A stretch of 64,000 bases of DNA from Anabaena cylindrica PCC 7122 (GTDB lineage: Bacteria > Cyanobacteriota > Cyanobacteriia > Cyanobacteriales > Nostocaceae). The DNA is taken from contig NC_019771.1 in NCBI RefSeq assembly GCF_000317695.1, forward strand, positions 3,848,001 through 3,912,000. Direction: 5' to 3'. Both the position numbers and the translations under genes were made by a program. Positions within the stretch are counted from its first letter, which is position 1. Each line of letters begins with the position of its first letter. This document shows, piece after piece, positions 53,501-61,677 of the stretch. The notes under the pieces are model-generated. The model was given only the letters and a program-made list of their open reading frames with translations, searched no databases and was not told the DNA's origin.

Positions 53501-53648
53501 TCAGAAAATCATTACCTTCTCCTCCATTAAGCGTATTATTGCCCAAAATACCTTCAGCATATAGGGTGTCTTCACCTTCAAAGCCAAAGACTTCATCACC
53601 CTGTTGAGCATATAATTCATCGTTATTGGCAGTACCGTTAATGATCAT
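50538..53648 (-). CDS. Large RTX / Calx-beta / DUF4114 secreted protein
   Basis: 1036 residues. The N-terminal ~190 residues are RTX-type calcium repeats (LNGGEGNDFLS, LNGGNGNDRLF, LEGGEGHDTLI). About 245-700 are four Calx-beta domains of 113 residues (each near SALEGNAIAFTITRTGDAQ to GTAQGTITNDD), the middle ones nearly identical. The C-terminal region ends with DUF4114-like GFEDLPNGGDFDYNDLIIKF. There is no classical signal peptide, as expected for type I secretion, though the RTX block is N-terminal rather than C-terminal. Probably an extracellular, calcium-binding adhesion or structural protein. Confidence 0.9.
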   Translation of the reverse strand: MIINGTANNDELYAQQGDEVFGFEGEDTLYAEGILGNNTLNGGEGNDFLSVVEGENNTLNGGNGNDRLFVVEGNNNTLNGDAGDDELYVIEGSFNTLKGGIGNDFLKTSSLTGNNTLEGGEGHDTLIGYLSSDRLFGDAGDDSLYAGKQGSQMTGGAGLDRFYFGNGSVPDVPAEVLDFTTSVDKVVIAGIPQVQNFEDIILVQDGNDTIVKALIDGSERSFGILKNVNKDTLTAEDFDFIVPVFSITGASAVEGNAITFTITRTGDILIDQTVTVSTSIGTASSSDFISKTQEFTFTQGETHKTFTVDTIQDALFEGNETFTVTLSNSTNGSVISSTNGTAQGTITNDDAAPVFAIASASALEGNAIAFTITRTGDAQASQSVTVSTSIATGDTASTSDFTTNTQTLTFAQGETQKTFTVQTNEDQLFEGNETFTVTLSNSTNGAVISSTNGTAQGTITNDDAVAVFAIASASALEGNAIAFTITRTGDAQASQSVTVSTSIATGDTASTSDFTTNTQTLTFAQGETQKTFTVQTNEDQLFEGNETFTVTLSNSTNGAVISSTNGTAQGTITNDDAVAVFAIASASALEGNAISFTITRTGDAQASQNITVSTSVATGDTASTSDFTAKTETLTFAVGETQKTFTVATTEDFRVEENETFTVNLSNATNSATISSTNGTAKGTINDDDISLAVITNNSIFNIKGTGNTVRLKATLIERNSSFVNELGVFIVDDADGRINGLAPGQQGYNEAALERAKSQGKSIFSAITNIPNGFNTVDLIRLLEFDSGNYLKFFLVKDGTIDSFRAGLTQTTNILFADSSTQIITQEEDSFTISWKESTTITEFNSLKVKIESTDESLTLGTALQGENQAELIDLTDITGLVKADFSVFREAAYNNEVYFYEIDNAQGQISGLQATSANRANYLQAAINNLIKDAETGETIKFAVSNQGQFTDSAMIAGGSILAPMIIINGTLSQLTDNNTSNDPQVYFPYLGVNSDGIDHIRLLADNTFGFEDLPNGGDFDYNDLIIKFDFNIV
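51580..52920. repeat. 339-bp direct repeats encoding Calx-beta domains
   Basis: Four units of about 339 bp; the segments at 52102 onward and 52441 onward are almost identical in DNA, including the HIP1 site GCGATCGC in each. Silent sites are conserved too, which indicates recent duplication or gene conversion rather than selection on protein alone. They could recombine to change domain number. Confidence 0.9.
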
Positions 53649-54228
53649 GATTACATCTTTACCTACGTAGGTATTTCAATAAGTACAGTTAATACAATAC
53701 TCTGGACAGGACGTTATGTGGGTTGGTATGTACTAAATAACATACGCAAACACAATATTATATATATTTGTTTTAAACTCAGCCCTCACCAAACCCAGAA
53801 AAATACTGTTAAGAGATTAGTATCCGAGGACTGACTAAATCAACACATTCTCAGTCTGTCCAGAACGTTGATAATATAAATCTCATAAATTAATTAATTA
53901 ATAATTATTAAAAGTTTATCAATCAATTAAGAATTAACTTAATTAGCACTCAGCAGCCGGCAGTTACCTAAAACCCTGTTTTAGAATGAGTTTAAGGGTT
54001 TGGAGTTGGGGAGACTGACACCAAAAGCGATAAATAATCAGCTTAAGATAAGTAGGTGAGTGTGAATATTTATCCTTAAGATAAGGCAAGAGGCATAAGG
54101 GAAGAGGGTTTGAAAAAATATATCTGTAAGCTCAAATCACTAAGCTTCCCGCATAGTCTAATGTTAATACTTGTCCGTTCGAGGGCAAAAGGTTCGCTGG
54201 TTAAAAATAAAATGATTAGGAAAAGACT
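53649..54228. other. 580-bp intergenic region, no gene seen
   Basis: The region between the divergent Calx-beta and phasin-like genes. It is AT-rich around 53885-53945 (ATTAATTAATTAATAATTATT). No repeat array, tRNA or riboswitch is recognised. It presumably carries two promoters; none can be placed with confidence. Confidence 0.45.
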
Positions 54229-54552
54229 ATGGATAGCAACAACTGGTTAGAACAGCTGATGATGCTGGGTATTGGTACAACCTCTTTGGTAGCAGATAAA
54301 CTACGGCAAGTCAGTGACGAACTCGTGAAGGATGGTAAGCTCAATCCTGAGCAAGCTAAAGCAGTCATGGACGACATTGTACAGCAGTTAAAGTCAGATC
54401 AAGGTAACTGGGAAGTGCAAATGCAAAGACAAATGCGAAATATGATGCAAGATTTGGGAGTTGCACGTCAGTCAGAAGTAGATGAACTGCGAGGAAGAAT
54501 TGATCGTTTAGAGCGTCAGGTACGTGATTTAGAAAATAAGCTTTGGCGTTAA
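54229..54552 (+). CDS. Phasin-like (PHA granule-associated type) helical protein
   Basis: 107 residues, wholly helical. WLEQLMMLGIGTTSLVADKL at the N-terminus, then LNPEQAKAVMDDIVQQLKSD, and a coiled coil at the end (EVDELRGRIDRLERQVRDLE). This is the layout of the short phasin/poly(hydroxyalkanoate) granule-associated family (TIGR01837-like). In cyanobacteria such proteins occur even without PHA synthesis, so granule binding is not implied. It precedes an FKBP gene by 76 bp. Confidence 0.75.
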   Translation: MDSNNWLEQLMMLGIGTTSLVADKLRQVSDELVKDGKLNPEQAKAVMDDIVQQLKSDQGNWEVQMQRQMRNMMQDLGVARQSEVDELRGRIDRLERQVRDLENKLWR

Positions 54553-54628
54553 GATGTCTATTGTGATTTAAACTAAGTGATGTCCTGTTGGTAATAATCA
54601 AATTACCTAATTACCTATATAGGGAGGG

Positions 54629-55159
54629 ATGATTTTGAAAGGAATTTTATTGAGCGTGGTGTTCATGCTCGTGTGTGTTGTGGCTTTAGTTTTGGCGCAA
54701 GTCGGTGGTAAACAAGAGACTGATATTGCTGCTAAATTAACCCAAACACCTTCAGCAGCCACTGTTGTAATTGCAGAAAATAATACTCTGATAGCGAGCA
54801 AGATTATGTCTGATGAGAAAGTCGTGACTACTCCCTCTGGACTGAAGTACGTTGAATTAGCACAGGGAAGTGGCGCAACTCCTGAGAAGGGAAAAACGGT
54901 TGTAGTTCACTATACTGGTACTTTGGAAGATGGGACTAAATTTGATAGTTCACGCGATCGCGGCCAACCCTTCAGTTTCAAAATTGGGATCGGACAGGTA
55001 ATTAAAGGTTGGGATGAAGGACTCAGCACTATGAAAGTAGGTGATCGTCGGAAGTTAATTATCCCCTCAGAGTTAGGTTACGGTGCTAGTGGTGCTGGTA
55101 ATGTAATTCCACCCTACTCTACTCTAATTTTTGATGTGGAATTGTTGGAGATTAAGTAA
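54629..55159 (+). CDS. FKBP-type peptidyl-prolyl isomerase
   Basis: 176 residues. The start is ambiguous: ATG 54629 sits one base from GGAGG, whereas an in-frame TTG at 54635 has an ideal 7-nt gap. An N-terminal hydrophobic segment (ILLSVVFMLVCVVALVLAQV) is a signal peptide or anchor, so the enzyme works in the periplasm or lumen. The FKBP domain is complete: VVVHYTGTLEDGTKFDSSRD, QVIKGWDEGLSTMKVGDRRK, GYGASGAGNVIPPYSTLIFD. It speeds proline cis-trans isomerisation of exported proteins. Confidence 0.92.
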   Translation: MILKGILLSVVFMLVCVVALVLAQVGGKQETDIAAKLTQTPSAATVVIAENNTLIASKIMSDEKVVTTPSGLKYVELAQGSGATPEKGKTVVVHYTGTLEDGTKFDSSRDRGQPFSFKIGIGQVIKGWDEGLSTMKVGDRRKLIIPSELGYGASGAGNVIPPYSTLIFDVELLEIK

Positions 55160-55165
55160 AATTTG

Positions 55166-55292
55166 GTAATGGGTAATGGGTAATGGGTAATGGGTAATGG
55201 GTAAGAGTTTTTTCCAATCACCAATAACCAATTGCCCATTATTATTTTAATTACGAATTACGAATTACGAATTACGAATTACGAATTACGAA
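55166..55292. repeat. Heptamer arrays (GGTAATG)n and (ATTACGA)n
   Basis: About five GGTAATG units start right after the FKBP stop; after a mixed spacer, about six ATTACGA units run to the end of the convergent dnaB. The latter is the same unit as at 5590 and 18243. No coding content. Confidence 0.9.
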
Positions 55293-55297
55293 TTATT

Positions 55298-58138
55298 TTA
55301 ATAATTTGGTCTAGCTAAGTTTTTGAATTTTGTAAATTGTGGATCAAATAAAAGTTTAATAGTCCCAGTTGGTCCATTGCGGTGTTTAGCTACTATAACT
55401 TCTGTAATTCCGCGATCTGGGGTATCCGGTGAGTAATATTCATCACGATAAAGCATGATCACTAAATCCGCATCTTGTTCGATCGATCCCGATTCACGTA
55501 AATCAGATAACATCGGGCGTTTATTGGTACGGGCTTCTACACCTCGACTTAACTGAGATAGGGCGATAACTGGGACAGATAACTCACGAGCTAAACCTTT
55601 GAGCGATCGCGTGATTCTTGATAATTCCTGTACCCGATTATCCCCGCCACCTTCCATCAATTGCAAGTAATCTATAACTATTAAGCCCAGTTCTGTATTC
55701 TGTTCGGCTTGGAGTCGTCGCGCTTGACTCCGCATTTGTGTAACTGTAATATTTGCGGTATCGTCAATAAAAATAGGCATTTCCGAAAGCATCCCAATGG
55801 CACGGCTTAAAGGTTCCCACTGGGTTTGGCTAATGCGTCCACTCCGTAAATAACCACTTTCAATTCCCGCTTCACTAGCTAATAATCGCTGTACTAGCTG
55901 TTCTTTGGACATTTCTAAACTGAAAACAGCAACAGGTAATTTATAACCAGCCGCAATATTATGAGCTAGGTTAAGACAGAAGGCAGTATTGTGTACACAA
56001 ACATCATTAGCAACAAAATTGTGTGTTTCTGGAATAGTTAAATCATAAACTTGCTTGTTACCTACGGCATCAATAGCAACGATTTCATCCCAATAAATAT
56101 CACTACTTGCTAATTGTTGAAGTGATAAATTATCTAAGGCAGTAGCTAAAATCCACAATCTTTCTCTCCTTAAAGATCGTTTACCAACGTGCATATTGCT
56201 ATAGCCTTTAATGCCCACACGGTAAGCTAAACTATTCCAAGTTTCACTACCTTTGGCTACTGCTATTTGTTCCCAAATGTCTACAGGAATAAGGTCACGA
56301 TTAGTTTGATATCTTTTTGTAGATATTGCTGCTGTAACCTTTGCTAATGCCTCTTCTTTACCGAAAATACCAATTTCTGAAATAAAAGTCTTGATAGATA
56401 AGGCATCAGTAATATCTAATTGCCAAGCAGGTCTACGAGTATTATTATATTTTACAGAGCGCTTTTTCAAGGTGGCAATAATGCCAAATCTTAATAACAG
56501 ATGTTGAATCTGTCTTGCTAGTTTCTCGCTGACTGTTGCATAGCCTAACTGTGATTGTCCACTAGCGAGTAATGTAGCCCAACCATCTGTAGCAAATAGA
56601 CGGTTAAGGAATAAGGAGATTTGTGATTTTTCTAATTTAAATATAATTTTGGGGATAGTTTTAGCATGAGCATCTTTCCCCCACAAACCTAATTTTTCCA
56701 ACCAAATTGTTAAAACATTTTTACTAGACTGGCTGATACTAGTAAATCCATGAGGTGCAAATTCCTCTAACTCCATGTTTAGAGTTTTACATAATAGCTG
56801 AAAAGTGTTTAAATTCGGTACACATTCTCCTTTTTGCCACATACAAAGTAAAGATGGACTTACGCCTAGTTCATGGCTTAATTGTTTAGCTGATAATGAA
56901 CGAGAACTAATGGCGGTTTTGAGGCTTTCGGCAAACAACTCTCTTTGAGTAGCAATAAATTCTAAATTTCCTCGAACACACAATGATGGTGTCCTTTGAC
57001 CTTGGGAATCTTCACATCTTACTGATAAACCACCAAAGTCAGTAATGGCTTGAGAAAAATCTGCTTGTAGTAACGGGTTGCTATTTGTAAATCTTGGAGT
57101 GCTGTTAGTTAAACCACCATCACCAATCAAGTAACCTAATAACTTGACTTCGCATTCCCGGAGGGTTTCTTTACCAAAAACATCAATTTTACGAGGGACG
57201 GCAATTTTATCACCAATTTTCAGATTTTCTAGCCTTTGCCAGCCGTTAATAGTTAAATATGGGTGGGTAATGGTAGTTTCAATCGACCTACCCAAGCGAG
57301 TTGTTACCCGAAAAACAGGTTTGATGCCGTCATCTACAAAGGCAGATGGTTGGGTAAAGGTGAATTTCCAATCGTTGTTTAACGTCAATAAAGAACCTTG
57401 ACGTTGGTTGTACAATTCTTCAATTGTGGTAATTTGCCCATCAGCTAGGACGATTTCTGAGTCGTAACTGAGGCATTTTCCCATTGATGGCCTGCCAGCG
57501 ATGATAATTAAATCAGAACGCTGAAAACCACTGGTCATGGCATCTAAATCATAAAAACCGCAGGGAATACCGGGTAATGCAATGCCTTGATGACGAGTTT
57601 CAATTTCCTGGAAGGCATTAATCAGGGTATCGGAAATGTGAACTAAACCTGATTGAGGACGTTCTTGAGTAACACCAAAAACTTTCTGTTCGGCTTGGTC
57701 GAGGACAATTGGTAATTCGGTTTCGGTTTCGTAACCAAGATGGACAACTTCATTACCAGCTTTGATTAATTGTCGTCGCAGGTATTTTTCTGTGACTAAT
57801 CCTGCTAAGGCATCAATGTTGACTGCTGAGACAGTGCGGTCTACTAAAGTGGCTAATTTGTTTCTGCCACCAATGCGGGTCAGTTTATCGTTATCAGTCA
57901 GCCAACTGGTGAGGGAAAGGAGATCTGTGGGCTTATTTTGGGCATGGAGAGCGATCGCAGCTTGATAGATGTCTCTGTGGGCGCTAATATAAAATGCTTC
58001 GGGAGCCAAGCGATCGCGAATTCGACCTATTGCTTCTGGATCTAGTAAGATACCCCCCAAAATCGCTTCTTCTGCTTCGATGTTTTGGGGTGGTAAACGA
58101 TTGCTACCATCACCTTGAAAACTCAGTTCTTCAGCCAT
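55298..58138 (-). CDS. dnaB: Replicative DNA helicase DnaB with intein
   Basis: 946 residues from the ATG at 58138 (frame open to 58168, but MAEELSFQGDGSN is the family start). DnaB opens DNA at the replication fork. The N-terminal domain is LPPQNIEAEEAILGGILLDP; the RecA-like ATPase resumes as TAFCLNLAHNIAAGYKLPVA, with FSLEMSKEQLVQRLL, IVIDYLQLMEG and QDADLVIMLYRDE. An intein of 496 residues interrupts the Walker A motif GRPSMGK|T. After splicing, a normal ~450-residue DnaB remains. It lies next to rplI, as in other cyanobacteria. Confidence 0.95.
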   Translation of the reverse strand: MAEELSFQGDGSNRLPPQNIEAEEAILGGILLDPEAIGRIRDRLAPEAFYISAHRDIYQAAIALHAQNKPTDLLSLTSWLTDNDKLTRIGGRNKLATLVDRTVSAVNIDALAGLVTEKYLRRQLIKAGNEVVHLGYETETELPIVLDQAEQKVFGVTQERPQSGLVHISDTLINAFQEIETRHQGIALPGIPCGFYDLDAMTSGFQRSDLIIIAGRPSMGKCLSYDSEIVLADGQITTIEELYNQRQGSLLTLNNDWKFTFTQPSAFVDDGIKPVFRVTTRLGRSIETTITHPYLTINGWQRLENLKIGDKIAVPRKIDVFGKETLRECEVKLLGYLIGDGGLTNSTPRFTNSNPLLQADFSQAITDFGGLSVRCEDSQGQRTPSLCVRGNLEFIATQRELFAESLKTAISSRSLSAKQLSHELGVSPSLLCMWQKGECVPNLNTFQLLCKTLNMELEEFAPHGFTSISQSSKNVLTIWLEKLGLWGKDAHAKTIPKIIFKLEKSQISLFLNRLFATDGWATLLASGQSQLGYATVSEKLARQIQHLLLRFGIIATLKKRSVKYNNTRRPAWQLDITDALSIKTFISEIGIFGKEEALAKVTAAISTKRYQTNRDLIPVDIWEQIAVAKGSETWNSLAYRVGIKGYSNMHVGKRSLRRERLWILATALDNLSLQQLASSDIYWDEIVAIDAVGNKQVYDLTIPETHNFVANDVCVHNTAFCLNLAHNIAAGYKLPVAVFSLEMSKEQLVQRLLASEAGIESGYLRSGRISQTQWEPLSRAIGMLSEMPIFIDDTANITVTQMRSQARRLQAEQNTELGLIVIDYLQLMEGGGDNRVQELSRITRSLKGLARELSVPVIALSQLSRGVEARTNKRPMLSDLRESGSIEQDADLVIMLYRDEYYSPDTPDRGITEVIVAKHRNGPTGTIKLLFDPQFTKFKNLARPNY
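55988..57475 (-). other. DnaB intein (P-loop site) with LAGLIDADG endonuclease and HTH-like insert
   Basis: 496 residues, beginning with Cys (CLSYDSEIVLADG) and ending HNFVANDVCVHN before Thr. Splicing blocks: TTITHPYLTINGWQRL (B) and the final His-Asn. LAGLIDADG-type motifs: LLGYLIGDGGL and LNRLFATDGW, so the homing endonuclease is probably intact. Between them lies a segment resembling a Xre helix-turn-helix: LSAKQLSHELGVSPSLLCMW and PNLNTFQLLCKTLN. This makes the intein longer than the ~430-residue Ssp DnaB type. Confidence 0.88.
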
Positions 58139-58443
58139 AAGCGATTCTGGATTTGTGAGCAGGGGCAAGTCAATACAGAGCGATGAGTAACGAGTAGCGA
58201 GTAATGAGTAGAAGAGTCAATCAATTTTGGATTTTAGAGAAAGCGATTTTAGATTGACTGTACTCACTCTTGGGTTACAGCTTGGGGATTTTAGAGAAAG
58301 CTATTTTAGATTTGTTCCACCCACAAGGATCGGGGCTTGTACCAAACAAATAATCCAAAATCCAAAATCCAAAATTGGCACGGTCAACCACTCGACACTC
58401 AATACTCTGTACTTAATACTTTGTACTCGGTACTCAGTACTCG
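58139..58443. other. Repeat-filled dnaB-rplI gap
   Basis: 305 bp with no gene. GATTTTAGAGAAAGCGATTT near 58229-58252 and GATTTTAGAGAAAGCTATTT near 58288-58311 are direct repeats ~59 bp apart. ATCCAAA units (58351-58373) and ACTCAGT/TACTTAA-like heptamers (58390-58443) follow. A short plus-strand frame here (58227-58457) is built from these repeats and rejected. Confidence 0.7.
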
Positions 58444-58902
58444 TTAGCTGGCAATAACTTCGATATTAATTTGCGCTGTTACTTCAGAATGCAGCTTAAT
58501 CTCAGCTTTATAAGTACCGAGGTGGTTAATATCGGGGATGGTAATGCCACGACGATCAATTTCTTGACTAGTAGCGGCGAGAATTGCTTCTGCTACATCT
58601 TGGGTGGTGACAGTACCGAAAATAGCTTCATTTTCACCAACTGGTTTGGCAATTTTCAAGCTACCAACTTTTTCTAAAGTTGCTTTTTGTTCTAAAGCTT
58701 GTTGTTTGAGTTCTAATTGCCGTAGACGTTCTTGCTCACGACGACGTTCTACTTGCTTGAGAAGACCGGGAGTGGCATGATTTGCCTTTTTCTGAGGAAT
58801 GAGGTAGTTACGAGCATAACCAGGAGCTACATCCACTAAGTCGCCGGATTTGCCGAGCTTATAAATATCCTGATTCAAAATTAACTGCACACGTTTGGCC
58901 AT
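58444..58902 (-). CDS. rplI: 50S ribosomal protein L9
   Basis: 152 residues, the normal length. The N-terminal domain is KRVQLILNQDIYKLGKSGDL, followed by VDVAPGYARNYLIPQKKANH, the signature of L9. A long connecting helix (LLKQVERRREQERLRQLELK) leads to the C-terminal domain (FGTVTTQDVAEAIL). It binds 23S rRNA. It is upstream of dnaB on the same strand. Confidence 0.97.
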   Translation of the reverse strand: MAKRVQLILNQDIYKLGKSGDLVDVAPGYARNYLIPQKKANHATPGLLKQVERRREQERLRQLELKQQALEQKATLEKVGSLKIAKPVGENEAIFGTVTTQDVAEAILAATSQEIDRRGITIPDINHLGTYKAEIKLHSEVTAQINIEVIAS

Positions 58903-59107
58903 TGTCTTTCGTTTTTCCTGTAAAATTTTTATTGACTTGGGTATCAGCAGGAGAGCTTACAAAATGGTAGCTTGATTCCCAGCGACTTTACATAGTTACC
59001 CCAAAGCCTACAGATCGTAGCGGAAAATAGGGGGCGATCGCAACTCTAATTTGCCAAAATCTACAATATCTGTTCCTACTATAGAGTTTCAGCAGTTACT
59101 AAAATCT

Positions 59108-59881
59108 TTAAAATTGGTCTTTCATAGCTCTAAGTCTGGCAAAGGTTTGCACTGGATCACTACTTTTTGCAGCTAATTGTAATGATGGTTGATCCCATCG
59201 CAAGAAGGGATTGGTCAGCTTTTCTATTCCTAGTACTGAAGGTACAGTCGGTTTTTGGTGTTGACGCATAGCTGTTACTTCGGCAAAACGCCTTTGTAAA
59301 TCTGGATTTTCACCATCAACGGTGAGAGCAAATCGTAAATTCCCCAATGTGTATTCATGGGCGCACCAAACACGAGTATTATCTGGTAAATTACGGAGTT
59401 TAGTAAGAGAATCTACCATTTGTGTTGGTGTACCTTCAAATAAGCGACCACAACCACCGCTGAATATGGTATCACCGCAGAATAATTCCCCTGTCTCATC
59501 TGCTGTGGTCGGGGGGAAGTAATAAGCGATGTGAGCGCGGGTATGTCCAGGGACAAAGAAAACTTCTGCGGTGCGATCGCTAAACTGGATGCGATCGCCA
59601 TCTTGTAAAAATACCTGCTGTCCAGGAATCCTCCCCCGATCTTCCACACCACCATAAACAACTACCTGAGGAAATTGTTGTATTAACTGCTGATTACCAC
59701 CTACGTGATCGTGATGGTGATGAGTGTTAAAAATTGCTACTAACTCCGCTTTAAGTTGCGCTAATTGCTGCAAAACCAATTGAGAATCTGCCGGATCGAC
59801 TACTGCGGCAATGTTTTTTTTGCTATCATGTAGCAAAAATACATAATTGTCCGAAAGTGCTGCCAAACTTATGATCTGCAC
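59108..59881 (-). CDS. gloB: Hydroxyacylglutathione hydrolase (glyoxalase II)
   Basis: 257 residues. A metallo-beta-lactamase fold with the binuclear metal motif THHHHDHVGG, then VPGHTRAHIAYYF, GELFCGDTIFSGGCGRLFEG, and WCAHEYTLGNLRFAL. It hydrolyses S-D-lactoylglutathione in methylglyoxal detoxification. The C-terminal helical domain (NPFLRWDQPSLQLAAK) with the substrate-binding basic residues is present. Alone in its transcript. 226 bp upstream of rplI with no shared promoter evident. Confidence 0.94.
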   Translation of the reverse strand: MQIISLAALSDNYVFLLHDSKKNIAAVVDPADSQLVLQQLAQLKAELVAIFNTHHHHDHVGGNQQLIQQFPQVVVYGGVEDRGRIPGQQVFLQDGDRIQFSDRTAEVFFVPGHTRAHIAYYFPPTTADETGELFCGDTIFSGGCGRLFEGTPTQMVDSLTKLRNLPDNTRVWCAHEYTLGNLRFALTVDGENPDLQRRFAEVTAMRQHQKPTVPSVLGIEKLTNPFLRWDQPSLQLAAKSSDPVQTFARLRAMKDQF

Positions 59882-60064
59882 GACATTTGCCTCTATTCCA
59901 AGTAAATATTGAGTATAAATATTTTGAGTACTCGCCTAAGTAATCTACAGAACTTCATAAAAAACTGCAAATAATTACTTATAATTTAAATAAAAATAAA
60001 ACTATACCTGGTATGATAATATAAAATTATACTTTGCTAAGAGTTCCCTCTTAATAGATTGGTA

Positions 60065-60091
60065 ATTTAGCATAACAAGTACGGTAGAGCC
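60065..60091. repeat. Solitary ISL3-type end
   Basis: ATTTAGCATAACAAGTACGG followed by TAGAGCC closely resembles the right end of the ISL3 element at 27714-27740 (TTTAGCATAAAAAGTACCGA then AGAGCC) and of the MITE at 42715-42741. No partner end is seen nearby. It lies ~80 bp before a 5'-truncated glycosyltransferase gene. Nothing else is recognised in the 291 bp from 59882. Confidence 0.6.
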
Positions 60092-60172
60092 TTATAGCTT
60101 TACTTACTTACATTAAGTTTAAATATTAATCAATGTTAACCTAGATTGCAACTACATACATTATGTTAGTAA

Positions 60173-60691
60173 TATCTGCAAAATCTGGACAATTTTCAAC
60201 CATTAGCAAAATATCAAGAAAATGTAGCATCGTTGATTTCTAGTATTCGTAAGCAAACTGATATCGTGATTGGGGTACATATTCGTCAAGGAGATTATCA
60301 GAAGCATCAAGGTGGTAGATATTTTTATACGGTCGAACAATATTTAAAAGTCATGGAAGATGTTATAGAGCTTTTTCCTAATCAAAAGGTAACTTTCTTG
60401 ATTTGCTCAAATAATCAACAAGACCCAAAATATTTCCAACATTTATCTTATGTATATGGAAATAATCATATAATTGAAGATATGTATTCTTTGGCTAAAT
60501 GTGATTATATTATTACTCCTCCTAGTTCATATACTATGTGGGCTTCATTCTACGGAGAAAAACCACTTTATATGATTAGGAATACCACTAAATCACCAAA
60601 AATAAAAGATTTTGTCCACTTTTACCAATGGAAAGGAGTTTTTTCTTACGACGAAGACTGGAGTAAAAGTTTCTGGGAATGGACACACTAA
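60173..60691 (+). pseudogene. 5'-truncated GT11-like (alpha-1,2-fucosyltransferase) gene
   Basis: The frame is open from 60173, with family-like sequence already upstream of any start (LDNFQPLAKYQENVASLISS). IVIGVHIRQGDYQKHQGG, the GDP-fucose-binding motif of GT11 enzymes, lies only ~35 residues in, where ~140 would be usual, so the N-terminal half is missing. The rest (VTFLICSNNQQ, DYIITPPSSYTMWASFYGE) looks intact. A TTG at 60233 could still start a fragment. The adjacent IS-type end suggests deletion by transposition. Confidence 0.75.
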
Positions 60692-60717
60692 ATTAGTTTT
60701 AAACAAAATAAGGTTTT

Positions 60718-61560
60718 ATGAGATCAGCAACTAAAGGATTTATTACAATTCTCACAGGACTTTACCCTTTTCAAGATTGTGTTCATTTTTTAGCATCGGT
60801 AAGAAAGTTTCATCAGGAGCCAATAATTATTTTAATTGATCAAGTTCCTAAAACTTTGTATCCCTTACTAACAAGATTTAAAAATATAATTTTGAAGCCA
60901 GCCCCAGCCAATGAAAATCCTGTTTTAGCATCACGAGAAGCTAAACTAGCCTTGTATGATGCCTCAGAATTTGATAAAACCATTTACTTAGATTCAGATA
61001 CTTGTCTATTATCTGACTTAAATGATGTGTTTAATCATTTAGATGAATATGATTTGTTATTAACAGAAGATGTACAACCTGCTATTTCCAAAGCAACGAA
61101 TTTATTACGAGGAAATCAAAAAGAACTTTTACCTCATGTCCTCACAATTTTGCAATCTTTAGACTTACCACTACAGAATGATAGTATCCAGTACAATAGC
61201 GGTTTAATCGCTTTTACAAAAACAGAAAAAAATCACATCTTTTTTAAGGAATTTAAACATTATTTTGAAATAGTCAAAAACAACCAAGATCAATTACTAC
61301 TCAAAGATCAAGGTGCTTTTGCCTCAGCCATAGCCGCAACCAAGCCAAAAATAAAAATATTACCCCCCACCTATAATTATATGAGTAAATGGCAAGATGC
61401 CTACCAGATTGATACACCAATCAAAGTTCTACATTGTACCTATCCTTACCGTCCTCAATACGCTAAAAATATTACTCGAAGTCTTTATACTAGAGTATTT
61501 GACAAATTAGCTCAAGTATTTTTACCCAACCAAGTAACTAATCCCTGGCGTAAAAAATAA
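60718..61560 (+). CDS. GT-A fold glycosyltransferase-like protein
   Basis: 280 residues. The DxD metal/nucleotide-sugar motif is in TIYLDSDTCLLSDLND near residue 93, preceded by SREAKLALYDASEF, and followed by SIQYNSGLIAFTKTEKNHIF with the N-S-G typical of GT8-like proteins. It transfers a sugar from a UDP- or similar donor; donor and acceptor are unknown. It lies between a broken GT11 gene and a GT4 gene in the same direction, so it belongs to a surface polysaccharide or glycolipid cluster. Confidence 0.78.
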   Translation: MRSATKGFITILTGLYPFQDCVHFLASVRKFHQEPIIILIDQVPKTLYPLLTRFKNIILKPAPANENPVLASREAKLALYDASEFDKTIYLDSDTCLLSDLNDVFNHLDEYDLLLTEDVQPAISKATNLLRGNQKELLPHVLTILQSLDLPLQNDSIQYNSGLIAFTKTEKNHIFFKEFKHYFEIVKNNQDQLLLKDQGAFASAIAATKPKIKILPPTYNYMSKWQDAYQIDTPIKVLHCTYPYRPQYAKNITRSLYTRVFDKLAQVFLPNQVTNPWRKK

Positions 61561-61677
61561 ACTATTAATTAATTATGATAGATAATAACTACTGTATGTA
61601 ACGAAACATTTGCGATTTAGATCGTAGCACAATAAAAACATCTGAAAATCTTGCAGTCAAAGGAGAAAATACCAAAA

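Noticed and set aside
51490..53607. Series of plus-strand open frames opposite the Calx-beta gene
   Set aside because: They repeat with the same 339-bp period as the Calx-beta units on the other strand and have no domain or start signal; they are antisense shadows.
58227..58457. Plus-strand frame between dnaB and rplI
   Set aside because: Built from direct repeats and heptamers.
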